Shown: one piece after another, positions 21,762 to 33,198 of the stretch | Layout of the letters: every line of letters begins with the position of its first letter | Position numbering within the stretch: the first letter of the stretch is position 1 | Source: Rheum nobile | Lineage: Eukaryota; Streptophyta; Magnoliopsida; Caryophyllales; Polygonaceae | Assembly: GCA_027886185.1 (NCBI GenBank) | Contig: WOAB01000583.1 | Span: 496,001-560,000, forward strand | Reading direction: 5' to 3' | DNA length: 64,000 bases | Translations under genes and position numbers: made by a program | The notes under the pieces: generated by a model | Seen by the model: the letters and a program-made list of their open reading frames with translations, nothing else | The model's database searches: none | Told to the model about the DNA's origin: nothing

Positions 21762-24508
21762 ATGAAGATTATTACTGTGTGCTATGGAGGAGAATGGAAG
21801 ATAAAAGATGGAATTAGCACATACATTGGGAATGTATTTTCCAAGGCAATTGTGTGTAATGAGAGTATAAAGTTCCAAAAACTGAAGGAAAGGATAAAGG
21901 AAAGATTAAACATCAATTCATCACTTGATGAACTGAGAATTAGTCATTTGAATCCATTCCATAGATTCAGAGAAGCATACTCGGTCGATACAGAAGAGGA
22001 TTTCAGAAGCTTCTTTGACATCAATGAGGACCCTGAAGTTTCATGGAGCTTGCCTTTATATGTGTCATCAACTAGAAACACTCGTGGAAGCAACGACAAT
22101 CATGATACTGCGCAGAACAATATAGCTTCTCTTCAATCTAGTTACCATTTGGAATAACACAGTGGCAGTTTTTGTTGTACAGAGACAAGCAATCTTGAAA
22201 CTGGATCACTCTCTGAGCAAAATGAGACAACACATAATCCAGTCAATACAGACTTCATTACAGTGGGACAGATTTTTGGGACAAAAAGAGAACTTACAGA
22301 TGCTGTGAAACATATGGCAATGCGTGACAACTTTGGATTTAAAGTAAAGAAATCAAATCCTCAACTATATAAGATTGTATGTCTGGATGCTGAATGCAAG
22401 TGGAGATTAAGGGTTGCGGTATTGCAGGGTACTGAATTCTTCGAAGTGCGAATATTTGTTCAAGAACATACTTTCTCTTTTGACTTCAGATGTGAAAACA
22501 CCATTAAACCCTCCTTCAAAATGGTTGGAGAGACAATGAAGACAAGGTAAATGTCCAACCAAATAACAATATATTCTATAGTCTCAGAAATAATTTTTGT
22601 TTAACATATATCTTGCCTTCAATGCAGGTTTATAAATATATCAAAGGGACCGACGCCTAATATGATTCGCAATGACATGAGAACTGAGTTTTTTTCAGGA
22701 TATAAGCTATTGGACAACTTAGAGGGCACATGAATGGGCACAAAATCTCATAAGAGGAACACATGAAGCAAATTATGGGTTGCTTCCTATATACTGTCAC
22801 AGTATCAAACAAATAAACAACGGTACATACACATGCTTACAAACTGAAGACCACAACCGTTTCAAATATGTATTCATCGCAATTGGAGCATCAATCAAAG
22901 GTTTCCAAGTAATGAGAAAGGTACCAAAATTAATATCAATCTGCAGTGTGATTTATTCAAAATGATACTTTTGTTATAGAGTTTAACTTTCAAAAAAGAG
23001 GATTTAGAGACAGTTTGCAATTGTCCCCAATAAGACTCCATAAAGAATTTGGAAGTGTCCCTAATGAGTATATAGGAACAATTTCACATTCCAACTCTAA
23101 AAAGAGTTTAACTGTCCCCATTGCAAATAGGGACAGTTTGTAGGGACATTTTGCAACTGTCCCCAATGAGACTCCAGAATGAGTTTGCAGGTGTCCCTAA
23201 TGAGTATCAAGGAACAATTTCACAGTATCTTGAATGAAATAGGGACACTTGCAAATTGACACTAAGAAGGCTGTGTGGACAATTGCATAGTGTCCGTAAT
23301 AGATTTTATCTAGATTGAAACTTACATGGTGAATAAAATCTTTTGTAGGTGGTCATGGTTAATGGAACGCACTTACACGGAAAGTATGAGGGACATCTTT
23401 TGATTGCATCTTCACAAGATGAGAACCATCAAATCTACCCACTTGCTTATGTTGTAGTAGATTCTGAGAATGACAAGTCCTGGACATGGTTCTTTGAACA
23501 GTTGGCTAAGGTGATTCCTTCTTCAAGCCAGTTGGTTATTGTCTCTGATCGACACCAGAGTATTTTCAAAGCTGTTGAGCTTGTGTACTTTTCATCTGAA
23601 CATGTAGTATGTACAAGGCATTTGAAAGAAAATTTGAAAACAAGATTCAGAGACAAAGGAGTGTGCAGATTGTTTACAAAAGCTGCGAAAAGTTACACAA
23701 GAGCAGATTTTGATGATAATTTCCAGAAGATATGCACCATAAATCCAGAGATAGGAAAGTATCTAGAAATTGCAAAATTGGAAAAATGGGCTAGAGCACA
23801 TTGCAAAGGGCAAAGATACAACATTCTGACCACAAATAATGCAGAATCTGTCAACAATGTGCTCAGGGAAGCAAGATCATTCCAGATTATTTCTCTTCTG
23901 AATATATAAGAAATTTGATATCAAAGTGGTTTAGCGAGAGACAGAAGAAGGCAGAGGAGAACAATGAGACACTGACACTAGCTATCCAAAAAATACTCGA
24001 GGAAAGATACAATCTGTCAAAAATGTATGAAGTGAGAGAACTAAACTTCGTTCAGTTTCAAGTAACAAGTGGCAAATTCTATGGAGTGGTTGATTTAAAA
24101 GCCAAAAAGTGCAGCTGCAAGGTATTTGATGTAGAACACAATCCTTGTGTACATGCATTAGCTGCCATTAAGAATAAAAAATGGAAAATGATAGATTTCG
24201 TTAGCAGATACTACTATACTTTAGGTTGGTACAATGCATACCGAGAGACAATCTACCCAGTACCTACACAATCAGAACATATTGTCCCAGATGATGTAAT
24301 CAACATAGAATGTAATCCTCCACTTGTCACAAGAAAGACTAGCAGGCCAAGAAAGAGAAGGTTACCTTCTGCAGGAGAATTTGGGAGAATTGCCAACAAA
24401 AAAGCATCAAGAAAATCTCGCAAGTGCAGCATCTGCGGTTCTGCTGAGCACACCAAGAATACATGCAGGAACAAAGCATCAAACAGCAAGTTGATGCAGT
24501 TGGATTAG
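21762..24508 (+). pseudogene. MULE (MuDR-like) transposase
   Basis: Exon model: 21762-22546, 22628-22920 and 23349-24508, with GT-AG junctions. Exon 1 gives the MULE N-terminal region (VCYGGEWKIKDG) and the Mu DNA-binding region (IFGTKRELTDAVKHMAMRDN...CKWRLRVAV...EHTFSFDF). Exon 3 gives the DDE catalytic region (VNGTHLHGKYEG, LLIASSQDENHQIYPLAY, VIVSDRHQSIFKAV, TTNNAESVNN), a SWIM finger (CSCKVF...CVHAL) and a CCHC knuckle (CSICGSAEHTKNTC). Lesions are a TAA at 22155-22157, a frameshift and a TAG in exon 2, and a one-base loss near 23900. The first catalytic Asp (family VDGTHL) is Asn here (codon 23361-23363). It would cut and move the MULE; it cannot now. Confidence 0.9.
23008..23310. repeat. 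GGGACAGTT dyad array in transposase intron 2
   Basis: The intron between the second and third transposase exons is filled with units such as GACAGTTTGCAATTGTCCCC, AACTGTCCCCA and GAGTTTGCAGGTGTCCC. Both orientations of the motif occur. Confidence 0.9.
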
Positions 24509-24734
24509 TTTTTTTTTTGGAACAAAAAAAATATTATTTCTATGAAATTCAGGTACAACAGTTTGTTGGTTTGCTGAAAATGTGAGGGTTTTATCTTGCA
24601 AAAAATTAAAATCTAATTCTAGAATTGTTAAATAATATTTCTTTTATCAGTTTTGGAAAATGAGTTCTTAAATGCACTATTGTTGAGAAAATGTAATATT
24701 CTAGACATGGAAAAAAAACTTCACAAATGACTCT

Positions 24735-25560
24735 TGGGACAACTGTCCCTTCAACTGAGCCTAAAAGAGTTAATTTCCAACTGTCCCTAGATAGATAATA
24801 TAGTTAAAAAACTATCCATAAAAACACAGTTCCAATAGACATCTGGGGACATCTGGGGACAACTGTCCCTAAAAAGGACATTTCCAAAATGTCTTTGAGG
24901 ACAATTGTCCCTAATAGGGAAACTTCCAAGAAGAATCTGGGGACAGTTTCCAACTTTCCATAAAGAGACAATTTCCAACTATCAATAAAGGGAAAGTATG
25001 GTTAAACAACTGTCCCTAAAAAAAAAACTTCAAAAATGCATTTGGGGACAACTGTCCCTAAAGAGGCAATTACAACAAACATAAGGGGACATTTGAAATC
25101 TGTCCCTAAAGAGAAAGTATTGTTGAACAACTGTCCCTAACAAAGACACTTCCAAAATGAATTTGGGAACACTTGTCCCTAAAAGAGGCATTTCCAAAAA
25201 GCATCTGAAAACAGTTTCCCATTGTCCCTAAAGAGACAAATTTCAACTGTCCCTAGATAGAGAAAGTATTGTTGAACAACTGTCCCTAAAAAACACATAA
25301 ACAATGACTTTAGACACAACTGTACATAAAAACGCACTTCCAACTGTCCCTAAAGAGACAATTTCAAACTGTCCCTAGATATACAATATATGTGAATAAT
25401 TGTCCCTAAAATGACACTTCCAAGAAGCATATGGGGACAATGTAGGTGAATAATTGTCCCTAAAAAGACACTTCTAAGAAACATATGGGGACAATTTCCA
25501 ACTGTCCCTACGAAGACACTTCAAAGATGCATCTTAGGCCTAAGATGCAACAGTACATAA
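24735..25560. repeat. Large GGGACAGTT dyad array between the convergent genes
   Basis: About 0.8 kb between the 3' ends of the transposase and Ulp1 genes is almost wholly AACTGTCCCTAAAnAG, GACACTTCCAA and TTTGGGGACAACTGTCCC units, spaced about 25-35 bp. The rest of the intergenic stretch (24509-24734 and 25561-25811) is plain AT-rich sequence. Confidence 0.9.
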
Positions 25561-25811
25561 ATCTGCTTAATGAGTATGCTATGTGCAAAGTTTCAGCTGT
25601 CCATAAATAGCATTTAAAAATATTGATGATGATAAGAAATTTTTTATCTGTAAGACAAATTCATAAAAGATTTCAAACAATACATCATGTCCATACAACA
25701 TCAAACACAACCTGAGTATCTTCTACCACATTACATTAAAATCCAATAACAACAACAACAACATGACCAAATGTTTGTCCCTTGCAAGGATTACAAAGAC
25801 ACCATAAAAGT

Positions 25812-26735
25812 TCAAAGTTCGCTCTGGTTAGGAGGCAGCGGCTTGAACACATATCGCCCATTGAACAGATCAATGCATATCTTGTCTCTATGCGCCTTGA
25901 TACGATCATCATCGAGATCGTCAAAGTTTCCACCAAAAGCATGAGCTTCAATAAATTTTAATGTGTAGACTCCACAGTTGTCACTGTATACAAATAAGAC
26001 AAGAATCAAAATAAGAAAACAAGAATTAAAATCTGAGTTCATACTGCATACAAGAATTACAGAAAATTACCTTGGAGGTTCTTGAGGACAATTCTCTATA
26101 GGTACTCTATGCCAAGCAAAATCTCCTTCAAACGAGCCCAGATGTGTGAATCTATTACACCTCTTCAATACTCTTGGAAGGATACACAACAAAGAACGTA
26201 TCAAAGCATACAGCTTCTCATCTTTGAACAAATCTATGTTGCAATCCCAAACTGTAACATGACGTTCTACCAAATCTATTTCTAAAGCAACCCAATGCGC
26301 CATGTTCAAGTTAAAGTGGGTGAACACTTTAGTAACACCGGTATACCATGACTTCAAGTAGAATGTAGAAGCGCTTCCATCAATGAAGTTAAGAAGGCGA
26401 TCTGGAATATAATTCTCATCAGCTAAACACTTTTCTTCAATTGATGGGTTGAAATAGCCATAAAAACCAAAATCCATTATGGCTATATTCTTCCAAGCAT
26501 CTGATTCTTCAAAGACGCGCTTCCTGAAGTGGTATAAAACTTCACCAATTTGCTGTTACAAAAAATATGAATAAAAATCAAATTAGGTTCAAAAACAGTG
26601 AAAGTTATAGAAAAAGGACTAGTCACAGAAGGAAGCTTACATCATCAATAATCCAATTGTTCTTGTACTGTAGTTTAAGGAAAAAAATCCTTATTAAGTG
26701 AACCATCATGACCAGGCACAGTAGCGTCACGATTT
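25812..26735 (-). pseudogene. Ulp1-like protease catalytic exons
   Basis: Three exons (26735-26641, 26552-26071, 25983-25812) encode the C48 peptidase domain. Visible are MAHWVALEIDLVERHVTVWD (His then Asp of the triad) and, across the last junction, PSDNCGVYTLKFIEAHAFG (nucleophile Cys). An upstream Gln in ENCPQEPPR may form the oxyanion hole. The first of these exons has seven T's in the sense strand where six would keep frame, so the domain is frameshifted at its start. The catalytic motifs themselves are intact. Confidence 0.85.
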
Positions 26736-26906
26736 CTATAAGAATAAAACATTACAGATATAACTAAAAAAAGTGACTCTTGAAGAAAGAATGAAACTCT
26801 CCCTTACCCAACTGTCCCCAAATAGGATAAGGGACAGTCCCAAACAGTTAGAAAACGATGAAAAAACAATTCAATACTTCAATCCAAAAAAAAGATAAAA
26901 ACTTAC

Positions 26907-27392
26907 TTATCAGATTTGAGCCATTCATGGAAAGGTCTACGCTCCTCATTATCGTAAAATGAATATACTGGCCTTCCAGGAATTCTGATTTTTTTACTCT
27001 TGCCAGCAGTAAAAGGAGTTTGCAAATTTTTGCTAAGCGTTACCAGTCTATTGGATTTGCGTACAAGGCAACCTTCTTCTGACACTTGTGAACCTTCAAG
27101 CGATCCACCCTCGCCTTGAGATTCACAGATTACACCAACCTTGTTCAAGTCTGTCTTTTCTGTTTCAACTATAGATTCAATATCCCTAATTGCATTATCC
27201 TCTTCCACATCAGAAACTTGAGCAACTTCTATTGTTTTTTCAGTGCCACCCCCAACATCTCGTAGTTCATCAATCCTTGCGACATTGCCACTCTCAACAT
27301 CCAAAGTACTATCACCTTGTTTCAGAACGGGTTCATTTGTGTTGGCATTATCAACAACTGCATTATTTTGATCTAGTTTAGATTTATCATTT
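26907..27392 (-). pseudogene. Ulp1-gene linker exon, downstream copy of a duplicated exon
   Basis: It starts after a TATATCAAG acceptor with NDKSKLDQNNAVVDNANTNE. It has a VARIDELRDVGGGTEKTIEV unit and continues into a unique C-terminal part (LVRKSNRLVTLSKNLQTPF...VYSFYDNEERRPFHEW) that leads to the protease. Its first half and the preceding intron match 34753-35090 closely, so this is one half of a tandem exon duplication now separated by element A. It is acidic overall and no domain is recognised. Confidence 0.75.
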
Positions 27393-27419
27393 CTTGATAT
27401 AACAAAACTATGACAGTAT

Positions 27420-27595
27420 GCAACTGTCCCCATCATTTTGCAGACAGTTACAAGTTGTCCCCATGATGGTGGAGACAGATAGAACAAAATTGTACCCATT
27501 TATCTGTCCCCAAAATGGTTGAGACATTTAGAAACTGTCCCCATAATATTTAGGGACAGTTAAAAATTATCCCCATAAATGTGGGGAGATGTCCC
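27420..27595. repeat. GGGACAGTT dyad array next to element A
   Basis: Intron sequence made of AACTGTCCCCAT, GGTGGAGACAGATAG and GGGGACAGTT-like units. It ends in GTCCC, the target duplicated by element A. It continues at 34596-34690 on the far side of A. A smaller patch lies at 26810-26850. Confidence 0.88.
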
Positions 27596-28993
27596 TGACA
27601 GGGCTAAAGTCGTATGCCTATCAAATAAATCCTAAAATACCTACTAAAGAGTATAGCAAGCAAGTCAGGGTCGATCCCACAGGGAGTCAGGTTATCTATC
27701 TCTGTAATTCGCAATCACCAACTAGGAACTAGGGGGGGTTTTGTAGTGTTTTCTTGGAAATCAAGTAACAAGTAAGCAAATAAACAAGTTTGCAAATAAG
27801 GGTTGTGAATATAATGGGGAAAAGCGCCACACTTAACAAAGATCCACACAACAATAGATATGGTCGATCACGGAATTCTATCAATCTCAAGTTCTTATCA
27901 TTCCTATAGTTGTTCTTATCCCGATCAATGTAACTATTAGTTCTACCAGCCCTAATAGTTCTTATTACTAAATCAAATCCGAAAACCTTCAAGACTCAAT
28001 AAAGCAATAGCATTCAACCAAGGATTTAACAAGATACATGCAATAGAAACAACCCGTTACTATAAGCATGCAATTAACTCTCTCTCACGATGAACACTCG
28101 CCACCCGCTTATGTAAATTGTGCTCGCTACTAGATATGCAACCCGAACCCGGAATCACAAGTCCTAGCAATCAGGGAGATATCAATAAACCTAGGTGATC
28201 AATCTAGATAAATCAACATAGACCAATAAACAATCAAGCGCAAGAGAATTAATCCAACTAGATAGGAAAACGAACAAGAGTAGAAAACTCACAACCAATC
28301 AATTGCTGGCTTCAAACTGTCAAGTGCAACAATGGAGGTTTAGTTCTCAATAGGGTTTGTGAGAGCAAAAACGTAGAAAGATGGCAACTAGGGTGAACCA
28401 CCAAGTCTTAGAAAATAGTCTTAAATACTAGGACAAATATTTAGGAATAAAATAAAAGGAAATAATAAACTTGTAAACAAAGTCTCGAAATTAAAATAAA
28501 ACGGAATAAAACTCGGACATAATTTTTTCAGCGCGTCGTCACCGCGGGGTGCGGTGACACCCCCACCGCGGGGTGCGGTGGAGCTCCAGTGGCCAGGTGT
28601 CACTTCTCTGGTCTTCTCGTCGCGGGTGCGGCAGTGCCCACCGCTGGGTGCGGTGGAACTCCAGACTTATGTCCTCCATTCTGCTCCTCCACCGCTGGGT
28701 GGGGTGGTCTTCGGCGCGGGTGCGGCAAGGCTCCAGAATGTATCTCCTCTCCAAGGCTCCTCCTTGCATCCTTCGCACCGCTCCTCAACTCGTCTCTTCA
28801 CTTCCTTGGCGTCTTCTCCTGGTGGCTTCCTTCCTCAGTGTCTCCTATGATATCCAAAACAACTCAAACACCTCCAAAAACACCAAACTTCGCCCCCAAA
28901 CGCCATGCACATGAATGTGTCTAAATCTACCCGAATGGCACCAATAAACCCTCTAATGACTCTCAGTTAAGCCCTACAAAGTAGTGCTTATCA
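27596..28993 (-). repeat. Element A 3' LTR
   Basis: TGACAGGGC...GCTTATCA. It is nearly identical to the right copy, suggesting a recent insertion. A GC-rich patch (28536-28735) carries repeated CACCGCGGGGTGCGGTG-type dyads. The other open frames in it are not genes. Confidence 0.9.
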
Positions 28994-29165
28994 AACTCCC
29001 CCATGCTTAGACCTTTGCTCGTCCTCGAGTAAACTAATAAAGAGTCTACTCCTCCAATGCAACACCCAAGGTCTCAGGAAGCATATCCTCCAACTAAGAG
29101 TCACCTAACCCATGCCAAGCTCCTGGCACCAATCTCATTCACAACACATCCACAACTCAACAAGC

Positions 29166-29560
29166 TTAAGGGGCAAGCAGAGTACTTCCCCCAAGCTTAA
29201 CCCAGACATCCAATAGTATGAGTAACCTCTAATCCTAGCCTCCATCTATGACTCCTTATGCCTCCTAGAGTGACCTACCCGACAATCCTTCTTTGACTCC
29301 TCTTCTTGTGTCGCCCCGCCGGTAAAATGAGATCCTAGAAACACTCCTCTTCTTTTCACTCATGTTGCCTAGGAGCCTTTTCGGGTTTTCATCATAGCCA
29401 CTCATATTTTTTCATAGATGTGCTCACATAAGCTCACGTCACTCAGACACCATATTACCCCAGCCTAGCGCTGGTCCGGGTCACCTGCTTTTTACCTGAG
29501 TCACCCTTTCGGGTTTTCAACTCATCCCAGGATTTTTGTTGCCTTTTTTCATTTTTTTGG
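29166..29560 (-). other. Conserved 3' non-coding module of element A
   Basis: Matches segments in elements B (30597-30890) and C (37412-37800) although their LTRs differ. In sense orientation it holds two ACCCGAAA(A)GG-type hairpins with GAAA loops (29504-29513 and 29376-29385) and a CCAGC...GCTGG hairpin (29460-29474). It lies between the env-like frame and the 3' LTR. A structured RNA with a role in packaging, export or stability is possible; that is inference. Confidence 0.75.
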
Positions 29561-29651
29561 CTTTTTCTTTTTTAGTAAACTCAAATGCAATATCGAAAGA
29601 AACTGTACACAGAAACTGAAAAACTGTACATAAAGATAAGTAATGAGTTTA

Positions 29652-29690
29652 CTCCCTCCCCCATGCTTGAAGTACGCATTGTCCTCAATG
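29652..29690 (-). other. Element A hairpin plus second polypurine tract
   Basis: In sense orientation: CATTGAGGACAATG (stem CATTG/CAATG, loop AGGA), then about 12 nt, then GCATGGGGGAGGGAG. It starts 48 nt after the stop of the env-like tail. The purine part copies the true tract at the LTR (GCATGGGGGAGTT). Confidence 0.75.
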
Positions 29691-29737
29691 TGTGAAATAG
29701 AAGACAATAATATTAAATGGGGAAAAGAAAGTAAAAC

Positions 29738-29984
29738 TCACTGATGTGGTGGTCCGGGCGGCCAAGGGTACTGCCCGAAGAACTGCGTCTGCTGCTCCCC
29801 CAGCTGCTGGATCCTCTCATCCTGCTGATCCATCCTCGAGAAGATCTGGGTCTGAAAACCATCAAACTAACCATCAAATCCATGCTGCCACTGCTGTTGC
29901 TGCAGCGTCATCGCCTCCATCTGCCTGTACATCATGTCCTGCCAGGGGTCCATGGGCGGTGGTCCCTGGCCTGCAGCAGGCATC
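29738..29984 (-). pseudogene. Element A remnant of env-like frame, 3' tail
   Basis: A Gln- and Met-rich tail (MDPWQDMMYRQMEAM, then QQQWQHGF, then RMDQQDERIQQLGEQQTQF, ending PWPPGPPHQ). It corresponds in position and style to the end of element C's env-like frame. An in-frame TAG follows QHGFDG. The 5' part continues at 33104-33190 beyond element B (ATAGSSSRAPANDADEEM). The frame was already truncated before B entered. Confidence 0.6.
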
Positions 29985-30596
29985 TGATAAGCGTTGTCGT
30001 AACACCTAAATAAAATAATCCTAAACAAATCTAACTAATGTAGTCTGGTAAGCAAGGGTCGAATCCCGCAGAGAATCAAGTTATATTTCATGTTTGCAAA
30101 ATCATTCACCAATTGATAACAAAGACAAAGGGGGGGTTTTGAATGAAACTAACTAAGAAAACGATAAATAAAATATAGAAAGCTTGGCTAGACAAATATC
30201 CACCTTTAGTTTGGTTGATCGATCATTGATTACTCCTAGTCCTCAATACTCATGAATGTCCTAATCCCTGTTCTGAATTAGTTACCAGTCCAACCAGTCA
30301 TGATAACCCTAACTATCAAATAACCTAGAAGACCTTCTAGATTGAATCTAACAGCAGCAATGAATTCAGGAATAGATAGGTACATGCAAGTGTAGCAACC
30401 AGTCATACAATTGCATGCAATTAATTCTCTACACAAACTAAGGGATTTAGATTCTCAACCAGTATCCTCTAATCCTTAGTAGTATGATCAATAACAATCT
30501 CAACAGGTTGTATGGAAAAGGGGAACCAATAGCATAATACTAATTTCTCTAGGTTGTCAAACTAGAGGGAACTACTATTAACAATCTAATTGATGT
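29985..30596 (-). repeat. Element B left LTR, truncated
   Basis: Begins TGATAAGCGTTGTCG, as in the right LTR. Similarity stops abruptly after AATCTAATTGATGT, where the partner continues CCTAATCAAC and this copy switches to CCTCCCAGAGTGACC from the interior module. Confidence 0.85.
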
Positions 30597-30890
30597 ACCT
30601 CCCAGAGTGACCTACCCGAATCCTCCTTATATCACATCTTCTTATGTCATCACGCCAAGTAAAATGAGGATTCCTAAAAACCACTTTTCTTCTTTTCACT
30701 CATTTTGTCAAGGCGCCCTTTCGGGTTTTCACCAAGCCACTCATTTCATTTTTCAATAGATGGGCTCAAAATATACTCACATCACTCTTGACCTCATATT
30801 ACCCCAGCCTAATGCTGGTCCAAGCCACCTGCTTATTACCTAAGCCGCCCTTTCGGGTTTTCGACATATCCCAGGATTTCTTATGTATGC
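30597..30890 (-). other. Conserved 3' non-coding module of element B
   Basis: In sense orientation it has two perfect CCCGAAAGGG hairpins (30848-30857 and 30716-30725) and CCAGC...GCTGG (30804-30818). Flanking phrases (TTTTACTTGGCG, GAGTGAAAAGAAG, TGGCTTGG) match A and C. The module start is cut by the LTR deletion. Confidence 0.75.
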
Positions 30891-30950
30891 ATTTTTTCAA
30901 TATTTGGCTTTTTTCTTTATTCTCATCCTCAACGACATAGCAAGTATAAA

Positions 30951-30988
30951 ACCCTCTCTCATGCTTAAACATTGCATTGTCCTCAATG
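30951..30988 (-). other. Element B hairpin plus degenerate second purine tract
   Basis: Sense CATTGAGGACAATG followed by GCATGAGAGAGGG. It begins 48 nt after a frame stop at 31036, the same spacing as in element A. Confidence 0.65.
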
Positions 30989-31035
30989 TAATGAAAGACA
31001 AAAGAATAGAAGCACAAGGAAAAGCAAAAAATAAC

Positions 31036-31431
31036 TCACAAACGTCGCCAAGCTGCTTGGACACTTCCATTGTTGCTGGCGGTATACACAATGTATGCAC
31101 ATGTCTCCAGTGTTGGGTGGGTGTCTTCATCAACTCCATCGTCTTCATTACCGTGCAACCAAAGGGAACCACTTGGTGAGTAGTGGTATAGCAAATACGC
31201 CGGGGTTGCACGGCCTTCAAAACCCACAAAAAATGGGCCCAGATATGATCATGGTGTGGGCCCTGGTGTTCCTCCTCTCCAGCTGCCAATTGTAGGGCCA
31301 TCATCGTTGTCAATTAATGTGTAGGGCTAATGTTTCCTCCGTTGACAACATGATGCGCACCTTATCCATGGGGACTCTGGACAGCTGGCCTTCAGTAAAA
31401 CTTTTTTTATTATTATTTTTTTTTACTAAAC
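31036..31431 (-). pseudogene. Element B residual coding frame, 3' end
   Basis: A short open frame ends HPTLETCAYIVYTASNN...VQAAWRRL at a TGA placed 48 nt before the CATTG-AGGA-CAATG hairpin. This is the position of the env-like stop in A and C. The upstream part is degenerate and frames overlap, so the product is not recognised. It is probably a leftover of the element's last gene. Confidence 0.35.
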
Positions 31432-31438
31432 CCTAATT

Positions 31439-31536
31439 CGCCGCGGCGGCCGCGATCGCGGTTTCCAGGCCGCGGTCGCGGTTGCTTCTCGAATTGTTTG
31501 TCGCGGCTGCGGTGGCCAAGCCGCGGTCGCGGTTTT
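31439..31536. repeat. GC-rich CCGCGGTCGCGG repeats in element B leader
   Basis: Repeats of GGCCGCGGTCGCGGTT and close variants (for example GCGGCCGCGATCGCGGTT) occur in an otherwise AT-rich leader. A related GGCCGCGATCGCGGCC lies in the LTR at about 32687-32702. Confidence 0.85.
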
Positions 31537-31663
31537 CCTTCTGCTCTTCCTGCGGGTTAGTCGAAAACGAAAACACAGACAGAGAAAGAAAACTAAAAGA
31601 AAAGGATAGTGTCTTGTTATCAAATCGGTAAACAAACAAACAAGAAAATACAAACCTTAGATT

Positions 31664-31680
31664 CCCCGACAACGGCGCCA
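31664..31680 (-). other. Primer-binding site, tRNA-Asp (element B)
   Basis: Sense TGGCGCCGTTGTCGGGG, complementary to the 3' end of plant tRNA-Asp, three bases inside the 5' LTR. tRNA-Asp priming is typical of Athila elements. Confidence 0.88.
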
Positions 31681-31683
31681 ATT

Positions 31684-33098
31684 CGATAAGCGTTGTCGTA
31701 ACACCTAAACAAAATAATCCTAAACAAACCTAACTAATGTAGTCTGGTAAGCAAGGGTCGAATCCCACAGAGAATCAGGTTATATTTCATGTTTGCAAAA
31801 TCATTCACCAATTGATAACAAAGACAAAGGGGGGCTTTTGAATGAAACTAACTAAGAAAATGATAAATAAAATATAGAAAGCTTGGCTAGACAAATATCC
31901 ACCTTTAGTTTGGTTGATCGATCATTGATTACTCCTAGTCCTCAATACTCATGAATGTCCTAATCCCTGTTCTGAATTAGTTACCAGTCCAACCAGTCCT
32001 GATAACCCTAACTATCAAATAACCTAGAAGACCTTCTAGATTGAATCTAACAGCAGTAATGAATTCAGGAATAAATAGGTACATACAAGTGTAGCAACCA
32101 GTCATATAATTGCATGCAATTAATTCTCTACACAAACTAAGGGATTTAGATTCTCAACCAGTATCCTCTAATCCTTAGTAGTATGATCAATAACAATTTC
32201 AACAGGTTGTATGGAAAAGGGGAACCAATAGCATAATACTGATTTCTCTAGGTTGTCAAACTAAAGGGAACTACTATTAACAATCTAATTGATGTCCTAA
32301 TCAACAAATCAAGGGGAATCAATATATGATCAATGAGATTAAGCACGAGAGAGAATTAATACAATCATAGAAAGAGTAAAGGAATAATCTCAATATCAAA
32401 TTCAAACCAAGGCTTCAATTGTCTAGCCAAAAACACCAAACAAAACAAAGAACTAAACTAAGAAAGGGAAAAACAATACTGAATGGAAAACTAGGTCTAA
32501 CGTGATCCGAAGATGATGAATGGAGGCTGTGGGAATTAGGTTAAATAAAGTTAACCTAAATCCCAAGATCACAAACCTCATCTACAAGGAAATAAAATAT
32601 AATATTTGAATTAAATAAAATAAAGAAAAAAAAATGGAAAGAGAAAACACAAGTTCGGAAATCTCCACGGGATGTCTCCCGTGTGTGGCCGCGATCGCGG
32701 CCTTCTCTCTTCAGCATCGCAATACTTCCGTAAAAATGCCATAACTTTTGATTCTCAATTCGGATCACGCTCATATTTTGAGGACTTGCAATATACTTCA
32801 AGAGATAACTCCTCGAATTGGAATCACTCCATTTGGACATCTGAGTAAAGAGAACGAATCAATTGAATTCAGAACCTTGTTCTTCTACTCTCGTGTGGAC
32901 TCTCTCCTTGGTTCTTCTTCGTCTCCTCAGTGGTCAACTCCTCTTCCTCTGGATATCTTCAATTTGCTTCTCCAGACCACTAAATCCACACTTCTTCTCT
33001 CCAACTCCCTATTCCACAATTGTTCTCTAAATCCATCCAAATGGCGCCTCAAACCTGGTAATAACCCCTAGAAATGCACTATAAAATAGCATTGATCA
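31684..33098 (-). repeat. Element B 5' LTR
   Basis: Complete LTR ending GCATTGATCA on the plus strand, with T-to-C at its inner first base (CGATAAGCG). It is nearly identical to the shared part of the left LTR. Confidence 0.88.
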
Positions 33099-33198
33099 GC
33101 ATCTCCTCATCAGCATCATTAGCAGGTGCCCGACTCGAACTACCAGCAGTGGCCCGCCTCCGTCGAGGCTGGGAGTCGGATGGCATCGGTGCCAAATT

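Larger units (their letters stand above)
29985..33098 (-). mobile_element. Athila-like non-autonomous LTR element B, nested in A
   Basis: Flanked by GCATC at 29980-29984 and 33099-33103. The right LTR (31684-33098, 1.42 kb) is complete. The left LTR keeps only its first 0.61 kb (29985-30596) and then jumps to interior sequence, so an internal deletion took the rest of that LTR and its polypurine tract. The primer site at 31664-31680 is complementary to tRNA-Asp (TGGCGCCGTTGTCGGGG). There is no gag or pol. The interior has a GC-rich leader, a short frame end and the conserved module. Confidence 0.88.

Noticed and set aside
28539..28924. Overlapping frames of about 100 codons on both strands, repeated at 34130-34516
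   Set aside because: Caused by the GC-rich dyad patch of the element A LTR.
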